Source: an uncultured Sediminibacterium sp.
Lineage (GTDB): Bacteria > Bacteroidota > Bacteroidia > Chitinophagales > Chitinophagaceae
DNA length: 23,817 bases
Assembly (NCBI GenBank): GCA_937907555.1
Contig: CALEST010000435.1
Location: 1 to 23,817, forward strand
Reading direction: 5' to 3'
The notes under the pieces are model-generated. The model did not search any database, had not been told where the DNA came from, and saw only the letters and a list, made by a program, of their open reading frames with translations. Of the stretch, positions 13,716 through 21,770 are shown piece by piece (the stretch's first letter is position 1; each line of letters opens with the position of its first letter). Position numbers and translations under genes: made by a program.

Positions 13716-15229
13716 TGGAAGAACCATTCCAAATACCACTTGGTGGAAAAAACAATCCAAAAGGTTTTTTCAATCTTTTGCATGATTTTTTCATTGTAAA
13801 AAAAATGGGGGGGATTTTGGGTCTTGTTTTTTTTGGCGCTGCAGCAGTGTTTTTTTCGTTAGTGGTGAGTAAACTCGGATTGGTTCCAGGTGTGCTAATA
13901 TTATTAATGTTAATTGGGCTGCCAGTTGTATTGGCCCTTATATTTTATCCAAAGTTTGGTGTTATTACTTTTATTGTTGCTGCCTATTTAATTATGTATG
14001 TAGGCAGAATGAATATTACTGATTTCCCTTTAGGTACTTTAATGGATGGAATGGAGCTGCTCTTGTTTTTGGGCATTTTTGTTCAGCAAAAAACAGAATC
14101 AAACTGGGCGCTGTTCAAGAGTCCGATCAGTGTGATTATTCTGGTCTGGATTTGTTATAATTTAATTCAGGTTATTAACCCTACGGCAGAATCAAGACTT
14201 GCATGGGTGTATACAGTAAGATCTGTGGCCGTAATTATGATGATGTTCTTTGTGTTTTTATACAATATAAGAACGCTTGATTTTATTAAGTTAATACTTA
14301 AAATATGGATTGGTCTTTCCGTATTTGCTGCTTTGTACGGATATAAACAGCAGTATATAGGTTTCACGGCATTTGAAGAAGCTTATTTGTATTCGGATCC
14401 TGAGATAGCCGGACTACTATTTATTGGAGGGCAGTGGAGGAAATTTTCCATATTTACTGATCCGGTTGCGTTTTCTTATAATATGGTGGTAAGTGCATTG
14501 CTTTGCATTGGTCTGTTAACAGGGCCGTTTTCCAGAAGGACTAAGATTCTTTTGATGATCAGTGCCTTTTTGTGTTTGACTTCCATGTTATTTTCAGGAA
14601 CTAGGGGGGCTTATGTTTTGCCCCCTGCAGCAATGGCTTTGTATGCTATTTTAAAGTTCAATAAAAAAGTAATGGTTGGTGCCATTATAGGGGCATTGGG
14701 ATTTGCAGCATTAATTTTTGTTCCAACAACCAATCCAACCATCTATCGTTTTCAAACCGCTTTTAAACCTTCGGATGATGCTTCATTCAATGTAAGGAAG
14801 TTAAATCAAAAAAGAATCCAGCCTTTTATTCAGAGTCACCCGCTTGGAGGTGGCTTGGGGGCAACTGGTATGTGGGGGAAAAGATTTGCTCCCAATTCTT
14901 TTCTTGCCAATTTTCCGCCAGATAGTGGCTATGTAAGGGTAGCAGTTGAAACAGGCTGGGTAGGGCTCTTGATTTTTTGTACTTTAATGTTTATTATACT
15001 TAAAGTAGGTATCAATAGTTATTATTCCATAAAAGATCCAACATTAAAATCTATTTGTTTGGCAATGATTCTGGTCATTTTTGCCTACCATATTGGGAAT
15101 TATCCGCAGGAAGCAATTGTACAGTTTCCATCCAATACTTTGTTTTATTTGGTTGCGGCACTTATTGTTATAACAAAACGTCTTGACTCGCAAAATGCTA
15201 TATTACCAGAATTCAATAAAAAAGTATGA
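13715..15229 (+). CDS. Wzy-like O-antigen polymerase/ligase family protein
   Basis: 504 residues with about ten or more hydrophobic segments (for example 32-51, 55-76, 82-96, 136-152, 169-183, 193-209, 252-270, 278-293, 318-335, 413-428, 442-485). Typical Wzy/WaaL-family features are SGTRGAY (294-300), HPLGGGLGATG (375-385) and the large extracytoplasmic loop (about 337-410) ending PPDSGYVRVAVETGWVGLL. It should join lipid-linked repeat units on the periplasmic face. The start overlaps the small membrane-protein stop by one base, and the stop overlaps the next gene by four (ATGA). A ligase role is possible because the two share a fold, but the Wzx and Wzz neighbours favour polymerase. A run of seven G (13807-13813) lies near codons 32-33. 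Confidence 0.87.
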   Translation: MEEPFQIPLGGKNNPKGFFNLLHDFFIVKKMGGILGLVFFGAAAVFFSLVVSKLGLVPGVLILLMLIGLPVVLALIFYPKFGVITFIVAAYLIMYVGRMNITDFPLGTLMDGMELLLFLGIFVQQKTESNWALFKSPISVIILVWICYNLIQVINPTAESRLAWVYTVRSVAVIMMMFFVFLYNIRTLDFIKLILKIWIGLSVFAALYGYKQQYIGFTAFEEAYLYSDPEIAGLLFIGGQWRKFSIFTDPVAFSYNMVVSALLCIGLLTGPFSRRTKILLMISAFLCLTSMLFSGTRGAYVLPPAAMALYAILKFNKKVMVGAIIGALGFAALIFVPTTNPTIYRFQTAFKPSDDASFNVRKLNQKRIQPFIQSHPLGGGLGATGMWGKRFAPNSFLANFPPDSGYVRVAVETGWVGLLIFCTLMFIILKVGINSYYSIKDPTLKSICLAMILVIFAYHIGNYPQEAIVQFPSNTLFYLVAALIVITKRLDSQNAILPEFNKKV

Positions 15230-16419
15230 TTAAAGGCAAAGACATTATTATAGTTGGGCAACAACCTTGGGATGTTGAAATTGGAAGTAATTGCAAGAAT
15301 ATTGCCATTGAATTCAGTAAACACAACAGGGTTTTATATGTCAATTCTCCTCTTGACCGGATTACATTAATGAGAAATGGTAGTGATGCAAAAATTCAGA
15401 AAAGGAAGGCGATTATTGAAGGCAGAACTACCGGGTTAATTCAAATAAGTGATAATCTTTGGAATTTGTATCCCGATTCAATGATTGAATCAATCAACTG
15501 GATTTCTTTTCATCCTGTTTTTAAAGTATTGAATAAAATAAACAATCGCCGCTTTGCCAATAGTATCCAAAAAGCAATAATTACTTTGCGATTCAGCAAT
15601 TTTATTTTGTTCAATGACAATGATATGTTCAGGAGTTTTCATTTGAAAGAAATGTTGAAACCTGTCTTGTCTATTTATTATTCCAGAGACTTTATGCTGG
15701 CGGTGGATTACTGGAAAAAGCATGGAGAAAAAATGGAGCCACAGTTGATAGCTTCTTCCGATATCTGTGTAGCAAATTCCACCTATCTGGCTGATTATTG
15801 CAGGCAATACAATCCCAATTCTTATTATGTTGGTCAGGGATGTGAGCTGGATTTATTCATGGACTTTAATGGAGTTGCGCCGGAAGAAATAATTAAAATC
15901 GAAGGCATTAAGATTGGATACGTTGGTGCTTTGCTGGGACTGCGTCTTGATATTGATATTTTGACCCGGATTGCCAAAAGCAGACCTCAATGGCAACTCG
16001 TATTAGTAGGTCCTGAAGACGAGCTGTTTAAAGAAAGTGAACTCCACCAATTGTCTAATGTTCATTTTCTTGGATCAAGGCCTCCCAGTGATTTGCCTGC
16101 TTTTATCTATTCTTTTGATATTTGTTTAAATCCACAAGTAATTAGTCAGGTAACCATTGGCAACTATCCAAGAAAAATTGATGAGTATCTGGCAATGGGT
16201 AAGCCTGTTATTGCAACGAGTACTCCATTTATGGAAGCAGTTTTTTCTAATTATACCTATCTGGCAAAAAATGCAGCAGAATATATTGATTTGATAGAGC
16301 TTGCCTTACAGGAAGATAGTAAGGAAAAACAACTTGAAAGAAGAGGATTCGCTGCAGAACATACATGGGAAAACAGTGTGGCAGAAATTTATAAAGCCAT
16401 TGAAAAGCATTCGGATTAA
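15226..16419 (+). CDS. GT4-like (TuaH-type) glycosyltransferase
   Basis: 397 residues, GT-B fold, no membrane helix. The N-terminal domain begins KDIIIVGQQPWDVEIGSN (5-22), resembling TuaH of teichuronic acid synthesis. The C-terminal nucleotide-sugar domain begins IKIGYVGALLG (228-238) and continues with WQLVLVGPE (256-264) and VHFLGSRPPSDLPAFI. It ends with PRKIDEYLAMGKPVIAT (315-331), in which E320 fits the donor-binding ExxxxxxxE region of retaining GT4 enzymes. It likely adds one sugar of the repeat unit at the cytoplasmic face. Its start overlaps the wzy-like stop by four bases, so the two are coupled. The flippase gene follows after 38 bases. Donor and acceptor are unknown. Confidence 0.87.
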   Translation: MIKGKDIIIVGQQPWDVEIGSNCKNIAIEFSKHNRVLYVNSPLDRITLMRNGSDAKIQKRKAIIEGRTTGLIQISDNLWNLYPDSMIESINWISFHPVFKVLNKINNRRFANSIQKAIITLRFSNFILFNDNDMFRSFHLKEMLKPVLSIYYSRDFMLAVDYWKKHGEKMEPQLIASSDICVANSTYLADYCRQYNPNSYYVGQGCELDLFMDFNGVAPEEIIKIEGIKIGYVGALLGLRLDIDILTRIAKSRPQWQLVLVGPEDELFKESELHQLSNVHFLGSRPPSDLPAFIYSFDICLNPQVISQVTIGNYPRKIDEYLAMGKPVIATSTPFMEAVFSNYTYLAKNAAEYIDLIELALQEDSKEKQLERRGFAAEHTWENSVAEIYKAIEKHSD

Positions 16420-16457
16420 TTATTATTGTAAATTCAGAAAGATTATCTAAGACTTTT

Positions 16458-17789
16458 ATGATTAAGAAGCTGGTACGGCAATTGAATAATAAGCACTTTT
16501 TGTCTTTAGCAGGCAATGGCGCAATGTCTGTATTAGCAATGATTACAGTTGCTGTTTTATACAGAGCGCTAACTGTTGAAGAGATAGGATATTGGGTTTT
16601 TTTTCAAACTGTTGCCATTTTGCTGGACACTTTCAGAACGGGCTTCCTACAGGTTGCGTTGGTTAAATTTTATACAGGTACTCAACATGAGCGTGCCAAA
16701 GAAGTACTTGGTTCAGTTTGGTTTTTAGCTATCGTTATCACTGCTGTTCTGGGGATCATCAACCTTTTGTTTGTGCCACTAAAATCCTACTTTGAAAATC
16801 CTGCTATACTAGTGATTATTCAGTGGTTTGGCTGGAGTTTTTTATCAACTTTACCTTCAAGTATTGCTTCGTGGATTCTGCAGGCAGATCAGCGATTTGA
16901 CAGATTATTGATTTTAAGAATCATTACACAGGGCAGCTTTATCCTCTCAGTTATTCTTTTAATTGTTTTTGATCAGATGCAGTTGCAGAATGTGTTTATT
17001 GTAAATATTGCATCAGCTTCACTTGCCAGTTTAATAGCGGTACTCGCAGGTTGGTCTGGCATAATAACACTGGGGGCTAAAACCAGTGCCTGTGTAAAGG
17101 AAATCTATCACTTTGGAAAGTATAGTGTAGGTACTACCATCAGTGCCAATATGCTCAGAAGTGCAGATACCTTTATTGTTGCGTATATGCTAGGCCCCGC
17201 TGCTGTTGCTATTTATAATTTACCCGGGAGACTGATGGAAATCATTGAAATTCCATTAAGAAGTACATTGGCAACAGCTATGTCTTCGCTTGCAAAAGCA
17301 TTTAATACCGGTAACAAACGGGAAGTGGCGTATATTATGCAAAAGTATGCAGGTACGCTAACCCTTGCTTTTGTTCCATTGGCATTGGGTGCTATACTGT
17401 TTGCTGATATTGCAACAGGGTTATTGGGCGGGGGCAAATACATTGATTCTGAAGCTGCCAATTTGTTGAGAATAATGATGTTGCTAGCGATATTTTATCC
17501 AATTGATCGTTTTATAGCTGTTTCTCTTGACATCATTCATCAACCCAAAGCCAACTTTATTAAAGTGCTTCTGATGTTGCTGGTTAATGTAATTGGCGAT
17601 TTTGTGGGTATATATTTGACGGGGAATTTATACGGAGCAGCTTTAGCTACTTCTTTGCCACTCATAGTCGGAATTTTTTACGGTTATTATCGTTTTAATC
17701 AGCATATACCATTTAAATTGTCTGGTATTTTTGTATCAGGATACATTAATATAAGGAAAATGCTGAGAAAATACATGGCTAAAAACTAG
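16458..17789 (+). CDS. Wzx-type oligosaccharide flippase
   Basis: 443 residues of alternating hydrophobic helices, about twelve, beginning FLSLAGNGAMSVLAMITVAVLYRALTVEE near residue 14, which is the usual opening of PST-family exporters. The internal repeat GKYSVGTTISANMLRSADTFIVAYMLGPAAVAIYNL (about 215-250) is also typical. It moves undecaprenyl-diphosphate-linked repeat units from the cytoplasmic to the periplasmic face for Wzy. Length is normal for the family. It is placed between the GT4 gene (38 bases upstream) and the GT14 gene (5 bases downstream) and is certainly part of the polysaccharide operon. An eight-T run at 16597-16604 falls in a Phe-Phe pair and is probably only composition. 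Confidence 0.9.
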   Translation: MIKKLVRQLNNKHFLSLAGNGAMSVLAMITVAVLYRALTVEEIGYWVFFQTVAILLDTFRTGFLQVALVKFYTGTQHERAKEVLGSVWFLAIVITAVLGIINLLFVPLKSYFENPAILVIIQWFGWSFLSTLPSSIASWILQADQRFDRLLILRIITQGSFILSVILLIVFDQMQLQNVFIVNIASASLASLIAVLAGWSGIITLGAKTSACVKEIYHFGKYSVGTTISANMLRSADTFIVAYMLGPAAVAIYNLPGRLMEIIEIPLRSTLATAMSSLAKAFNTGNKREVAYIMQKYAGTLTLAFVPLALGAILFADIATGLLGGGKYIDSEAANLLRIMMLLAIFYPIDRFIAVSLDIIHQPKANFIKVLLMLLVNVIGDFVGIYLTGNLYGAALATSLPLIVGIFYGYYRFNQHIPFKLSGIFVSGYINIRKMLRKYMAKN

Positions 17790-17794
17790 AATAA

Positions 17795-18634
17795 ATGGTT
17801 GTAGCTCACTTAATACTAGTTCATTCCAAACCCGGTCAGCTGATGAGGCTGGTTAAAAAGCTTGTGCACAATAAAGCTGCTTTTTTCATACATGTAGATG
17901 CTAAAACAGATATACAGCCTTTTAAAAATGCTTTAGCAGGAGTGAAGGATGTTTATTTTGTTGATAAAAGGGTGGACATTCAATGGGCAACCTATAGTAT
18001 GGTTGAAGCAACTGTTAATGGGTTTGAGGCGATTGTTGCTTCTGGTATAGCTATTGATTATGTAAACTTGTTAAGTGGGCAGGATTATCCAATACAGCCA
18101 GTTGCTAAATTCCATGATTTTCTAAAGATGAACCCAGGGAAAGCATTTATGCAATGTCTGGATATTGAAACCGAATGGACAGAAGCCATTAGCAGAGTGA
18201 GATCGTATCATTTTACACATTGGAATATTCCCGGGAAATACAAAATTCAGAAAATCCTTAATTTCTTTTTACCCCGTAGAAAACTACCAGAGAACCTTAT
18301 TCCAGTCGGGAGGTCTCAATGGTTTACTATTTCGTTAAAGCATGTTGTGTTTATTATAAAAAGGTTAGAGACCAATCCTGCTTTTTCTAAATTCTTCTCA
18401 TACTCATGGGCTCCTGATGAAATTATCTTTCAGACACTGTTGTATAATTCCACTTTTAAGTCTGATATAGTAAATAATAATCTCCGATATATAGATTGGT
18501 CCGAAGGTTTAAAAAATCCTAAAATGCTTACTAAGGAAGACTTTACATCAATGATGCAATCTGGCAATTTCTTTGCCAGGAAATTCGCAGAAAACGATGA
18601 AGTACTTTCTTTGATAGATGCAGAAATAGGTTAG
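17795..18634 (+). CDS. GT14 core-2/I-branching-type glycosyltransferase
   Basis: 279 residues. The sequence has the pattern of the core-2/I-branching beta-1,6-N-acetylglucosaminyltransferase family (GT14): VAHLILVHSKP at the start, FFIHVDAKTD (30-39), WATYSMVEA (64-72), NLLSGQDYPI (91-100), VGRSQWFTIS (171-180), APDEIIFQTLL (206-216), where the acidic pair matches the catalytic Asp-Glu region, and RYIDW (231-235). Animal members are Golgi membrane proteins. This bacterial form lacks a signal anchor and is presumably cytoplasmic. It probably adds a GlcNAc-like or xylosyl branch to the repeat unit (inference). It is last in the run of plus-strand genes starting at 8657 and is convergent with the next gene, with one base between their stops. 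Confidence 0.88.
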   Translation: MVVAHLILVHSKPGQLMRLVKKLVHNKAAFFIHVDAKTDIQPFKNALAGVKDVYFVDKRVDIQWATYSMVEATVNGFEAIVASGIAIDYVNLLSGQDYPIQPVAKFHDFLKMNPGKAFMQCLDIETEWTEAISRVRSYHFTHWNIPGKYKIQKILNFFLPRRKLPENLIPVGRSQWFTISLKHVVFIIKRLETNPAFSKFFSYSWAPDEIIFQTLLYNSTFKSDIVNNNLRYIDWSEGLKNPKMLTKEDFTSMMQSGNFFARKFAENDEVLSLIDAEIG

Positions 18635-18635
18635 T

Positions 18636-19130
18636 TTATTCTTTCTTATCCTGAGCAACAAAGGCTTTGATAAAGAAAAATATCCCGATAAAAATTACAA
18701 CTAATGCAAAAGCATCCAGAACAGTAAATCCATCGTGTTCATTAAAATAAAATAAAGTGGCAATTTCAAATTCAGCTGAAGTGGGAGTTACAATGGTTAA
18801 AAAACCTACCGTAATAAAGAGTAAGCCAACACCAGAATAAGCCAGACCGGCCGCCCAGTTGATGGCTTTGTCTGGTAAATTTTTTACACTAAATGAGCGG
18901 TGTTGTCTCAATAGTTTGTCCATGTCTAAAACAATTTCTTCGCTGGCTCTCGCGTCATCAACGTGGGAATTATCTGCTACTTTATAAGTTTTTTCCATGG
19001 TGTGTAAAAACAGGTGTTGCATTTCTATAGCTTTTTGTTTGCTTACAGGCTGTTTCTCAAGTTCTTCAATAAACTCTGCAAAAACCTTTTCTATTTTTAA
19101 AACCTGACTGTTGTCTGTGGCCATATGCAC
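18636..19130 (-). CDS. Two-helix membrane protein of unknown function
   Basis: 164 residues, not recognised. Residues 1-85 are polar and helical, rich in Glu/Lys, with a segment IEKVFAEFIEELEKQP likely to form a coiled coil. Two hydrophobic helices follow (about 91-114, WAAGLAYSGVGLLFITVGF, and 138-156, FALVVIFIGIFFFIKAF). The short linker between them holds acidic residues, and a basic-acidic tail DKKE ends the chain. It may start at M3 (19124), since the first codons read M-H-M. It is the only minus-strand gene inside the polysaccharide locus. Its stop is 1 base from that of GT14, and its start is 62 bases from the divergent GT2 gene. A membrane-anchored accessory is possible, or a passenger gene. 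No function is claimed. Confidence 0.75.
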   Translation of the reverse strand: MHMATDNSQVLKIEKVFAEFIEELEKQPVSKQKAIEMQHLFLHTMEKTYKVADNSHVDDARASEEIVLDMDKLLRQHRSFSVKNLPDKAINWAAGLAYSGVGLLFITVGFLTIVTPTSAEFEIATLFYFNEHDGFTVLDAFALVVIFIGIFFFIKAFVAQDKKE

Positions 19131-19192
19131 CTATTATTTCACTTTGTGCGCTAATTTAAATAAATTACGGAACTAATTGCCGGATAAGATTC

Positions 19193-20104
19193 ATGAAAAA
19201 AGTTTCCATTATTACAGTCAATTTTAATCATAGTCATGTTACTGATGAATTACTGGACTCTATCCGTGCCAGAAATTCCTATGAAAACATTGAAATCATC
19301 GTAGTTGACAACGGCAGTAAGGATAATCCTGTTCCCGCCTGGAAGAGTAAGTATCCAGAAGTCTGTTTTATTCGTTCTGAAGTGAATTTGGGTTTTGCCG
19401 GAGGAAATAATCTAGGACTGAACTCAGCAACCGGTGATTACCTGTTCTTTGTAAATAATGATACTGAATTTACTGAAGGCCTGATTGCTACATTGGTTGA
19501 TACACTTATCCATCATCCGGAAGTGGGTGTTGTTTCTCCTAAATTGCTTTATTTTGATCAGCCCCAGATGCTTCAATATGCAGGATATACTCCCATGAAC
19601 TATTTTACAGCCAGAAATGCTTGTATTGGACAGTTTGAAACAGACAAAGGACAATACGATCAGTTGGTTGGGCCAACCGGATTTGCGCACGGCGCCGCGA
19701 TGATGGTCACCAGACAAGCCATAGAGCAATCTGGTCCAATGGCAGAAAATTTCTTTCTTTATTATGAAGAACTGGATTGGGCAGACCGGATCAGGAGAAA
19801 TGGATTTGATATATGGGTGAATATGAAAGCGACCATCTATCACAAAGAATCCATTTCTGTTGGTAAAAAGAGTGCATTAAAGGAGTATTATATGAATCGT
19901 AATCGCATCCTTTTTATCAGAAGAAATGCTCCCTTTTTTAAGGCAATTTGTTTTTATTTCTATTTTCTTCTAATTGTTACCCCAAGAAATCTGCTTACCT
20001 ATATCAGGGAGAAAAATTATAACTTCATTAAACAACTATTCAATGCTATCTGGTGGAATTTAACCAATGGAATTAATAGTAAACAATTAGGATTCAAGCC
20101 TTAA
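19193..20104 (+). CDS. Family 2 glycosyltransferase, rhamnosyltransferase-like
   Basis: 303 residues. The GT-A core reads KVSIITVNFN (3-12), EIIVVDNGSKDN (34-45), NLGFAGGNNLG (65-75), DYLFFVNNDTEF (82-93) with the metal-binding NND (88-90), and EELDWADRIRRNG (192-204). These motifs are those of WbbL/RfbF-type transferases that often move dTDP-L-rhamnose. Residue choice alone does not prove the donor. The C-terminal region (YYMNRNRILFIRRNAP, then a hydrophobic stretch about 251-264) suggests membrane association. It opens the second plus-strand gene pair of the locus, divergent from the two-helix protein. The next GT2 gene follows after 8 bases. Confidence 0.88.
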   Translation: MKKVSIITVNFNHSHVTDELLDSIRARNSYENIEIIVVDNGSKDNPVPAWKSKYPEVCFIRSEVNLGFAGGNNLGLNSATGDYLFFVNNDTEFTEGLIATLVDTLIHHPEVGVVSPKLLYFDQPQMLQYAGYTPMNYFTARNACIGQFETDKGQYDQLVGPTGFAHGAAMMVTRQAIEQSGPMAENFFLYYEELDWADRIRRNGFDIWVNMKATIYHKESISVGKKSALKEYYMNRNRILFIRRNAPFFKAICFYFYFLLIVTPRNLLTYIREKNYNFIKQLFNAIWWNLTNGINSKQLGFKP

Positions 20105-20112
20105 TTTCAAAT

Positions 20113-21279
20113 ATGCATATTATTTTCTGGATATCTGTTTTTATTGTCCTTTACACTTATATCGGATACGGTTTGTTATTGTATTTTTTGCTAAAGTTAA
20201 AAGCAATCGTAAAAGGGAAGCAGCATATTCCTGAGCCGGGTTATACCCCTTCCTTAACTGTTATTGTTGCTGCCTATAATGAAGCTTACTGCATAGAAGA
20301 AAAAATACTAAATACGCTGGCATTAAATTATCCGGCAGATAAAATCAATATCATTTTTATAACAGATGGCTCCACAGATGAAACCCCCTTAATTGTAGCA
20401 AAGTATCCACAAATAAAGGGGATGCACCAGCCTGGAAGAAGTGGTAAAATTGCAGCAGTGCATCGTGCAATGGAGCAGGTTAGTTCTGAAGTGGTGGTTT
20501 TTACAGATGCCAATACCATGTTAAACAGAGAGGCATTAATGCTAATGTGCAGACATTATATTGATCCAACTGTAGGCGCAATAGCCGGAGAAAAAAGAGT
20601 TCAGATTGATGATACAGCTGATGCTACAGCAGGGGAGGGTTTCTATTGGAAATATGAATCAAAGTTAAAGAAATGGGATTCCGAGTTGTATTCGGTGGTG
20701 GGTGCAGCAGGAGAATTATTTAGTATTAGAACCAGTTTGTATACACCGGTTGAACCTGATACCATTTTAGACGATTTTATGATTTCAATGCATATTGCTT
20801 TAAAAGGGTATAGAATCGTGTATGAGCCCGATGCGTATGCCACTGAGCTGGCTTCAGCTAATACCGGGGAAGAATTAAAACGTAAAATAAGAATTGCCGC
20901 AGGAGGAGTGCAATCTACTATTCGTCTCAAGTCTCTTTTATGGCCATTCAAGCAGCCTGTATTAAGTTTTGAATACATAAGCCATCGAATACTTAGGTGG
21001 ATGGTTACCCCTTATATGATGGTATTGGCTTTTATACTGAATAGTATAATTGTTTATTCCAGCGGTTGGAACAATATCTATGGTTTGATGCTGGGAGGTC
21101 AGTTGTTTTTTTATCTGGCGGCATTGCTGGGTTGGATTTTGGAGCAGCGGCAGTTAAAAGTGAAAGTATTTTTTGTTCCTTATTATTTTTGTTTAATGAA
21201 TTACGCAGTTGTAGCGGGATTGCTCAGATATTGCTTTACCGAACAGTCTGTTTTATGGGAAAAAGCGAAACGAAAATGA
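20113..21279 (+). CDS. Membrane-bound family 2 glycosyltransferase
   Basis: 388 residues. The N-terminal membrane helix (about 3-27) is followed by a GT-A domain: LTVIVAAYNEAY (48-59), IIFITDGSTDET (80-91), VVFTDANT (128-135) with D132-A-N134, ILDDF (218-222) at the TED position, and RKIRIAAGGVQ (257-267), the relaxed counterpart of QxxRW seen in many bacterial exopolysaccharide transferases. C-terminal hydrophobic segments (about 300-316, 322-342, 355-373) complete a BcsA/IcaA-like plan. It probably extends the repeat unit at the inner face. It follows the preceding GT2 gene by 8 bases. The gap to the receiver gene is 67 bases and holds no convincing terminator. Confidence 0.88.
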   Translation: MHIIFWISVFIVLYTYIGYGLLLYFLLKLKAIVKGKQHIPEPGYTPSLTVIVAAYNEAYCIEEKILNTLALNYPADKINIIFITDGSTDETPLIVAKYPQIKGMHQPGRSGKIAAVHRAMEQVSSEVVVFTDANTMLNREALMLMCRHYIDPTVGAIAGEKRVQIDDTADATAGEGFYWKYESKLKKWDSELYSVVGAAGELFSIRTSLYTPVEPDTILDDFMISMHIALKGYRIVYEPDAYATELASANTGEELKRKIRIAAGGVQSTIRLKSLLWPFKQPVLSFEYISHRILRWMVTPYMMVLAFILNSIIVYSSGWNNIYGLMLGGQLFFYLAALLGWILEQRQLKVKVFFVPYYFCLMNYAVVAGLLRYCFTEQSVLWEKAKRK

Positions 21280-21346
21280 TGCATTTTTAAAGATTTCGCC
21301 GTATCTTCAATCTAATAGGATAATTAGTAAAAGAATCTTTAGATAG

Positions 21347-21769
21347 ATGATTAATAAAATTCTTTGTGTTGACGATGACAGTATCTCGCTTACAATTTCA
21401 AAATTACTTTTGAAAAGGACTGGTTTTACCAATGATGTGGTAACGGCTGTGGATGGAAGCGATGCACTGGATTATTTTAAAGATTTATTTGCAACCAGTT
21501 CTGATCCTCTAGCAGATGCCCCATGTCTGATTTTACTCGACATTAATATGCCAGTAATGAACGGCTGGGAATTCTTGGAAGCATATATCCCTCTTTTTGC
21601 GGATAAATTGCCACAGACTAAAGTGATTATACTTTCCTCTACCATTGACCCTGAAGACTTTTCCAGGGCTAAAAAGTTCCCTGTAGTAGCTCAGTTTGTT
21701 AGTAAGCCGTTAAGTGTTGAAAATCTTGCTGAGTTGAAAGAAAACGAATTTGTTCAGCAATTTTTTTAA
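21347..21769 (+). CDS. Stand-alone response-regulator receiver (CheY-like)
   Basis: 140 residues, receiver domain only. Visible are ILCVDDDS with D9 and D10, the phospho-acceptor D65 (LILLDINMPVMNGWEFL), hydroxyl pair S97/S98 (VIILSSTIDP) and K120-P121 (QFVSKPLS). An insert before the D65 strand (residues 46-59, DLFATSSDPLADAP) and the short C-terminal helix are common in Bacteroidota single-domain receivers. No kinase or output domain is adjacent. It closes the polysaccharide region and is convergent with dapA, with one base between the stops. It may belong to the locus or simply lie next to it. The 67-base upstream gap has TATCTTCA at 21302-21309, a weak promoter-like match. Confidence 0.9.
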   Translation: MINKILCVDDDSISLTISKLLLKRTGFTNDVVTAVDGSDALDYFKDLFATSSDPLADAPCLILLDINMPVMNGWEFLEAYIPLFADKLPQTKVIILSSTIDPEDFSRAKKFPVVAQFVSKPLSVENLAELKENEFVQQFF

Positions 21770-21770
21770 G

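Noticed and set aside
8741..16604. Eight-base T runs in the tolC-like, wzz, wzy-like and wzx genes as phase-variation tracts
   Set aside because: They fall on Phe-Phe or Phe-Leu codons of hydrophobic segments and are expected in an AT-rich membrane-protein locus.
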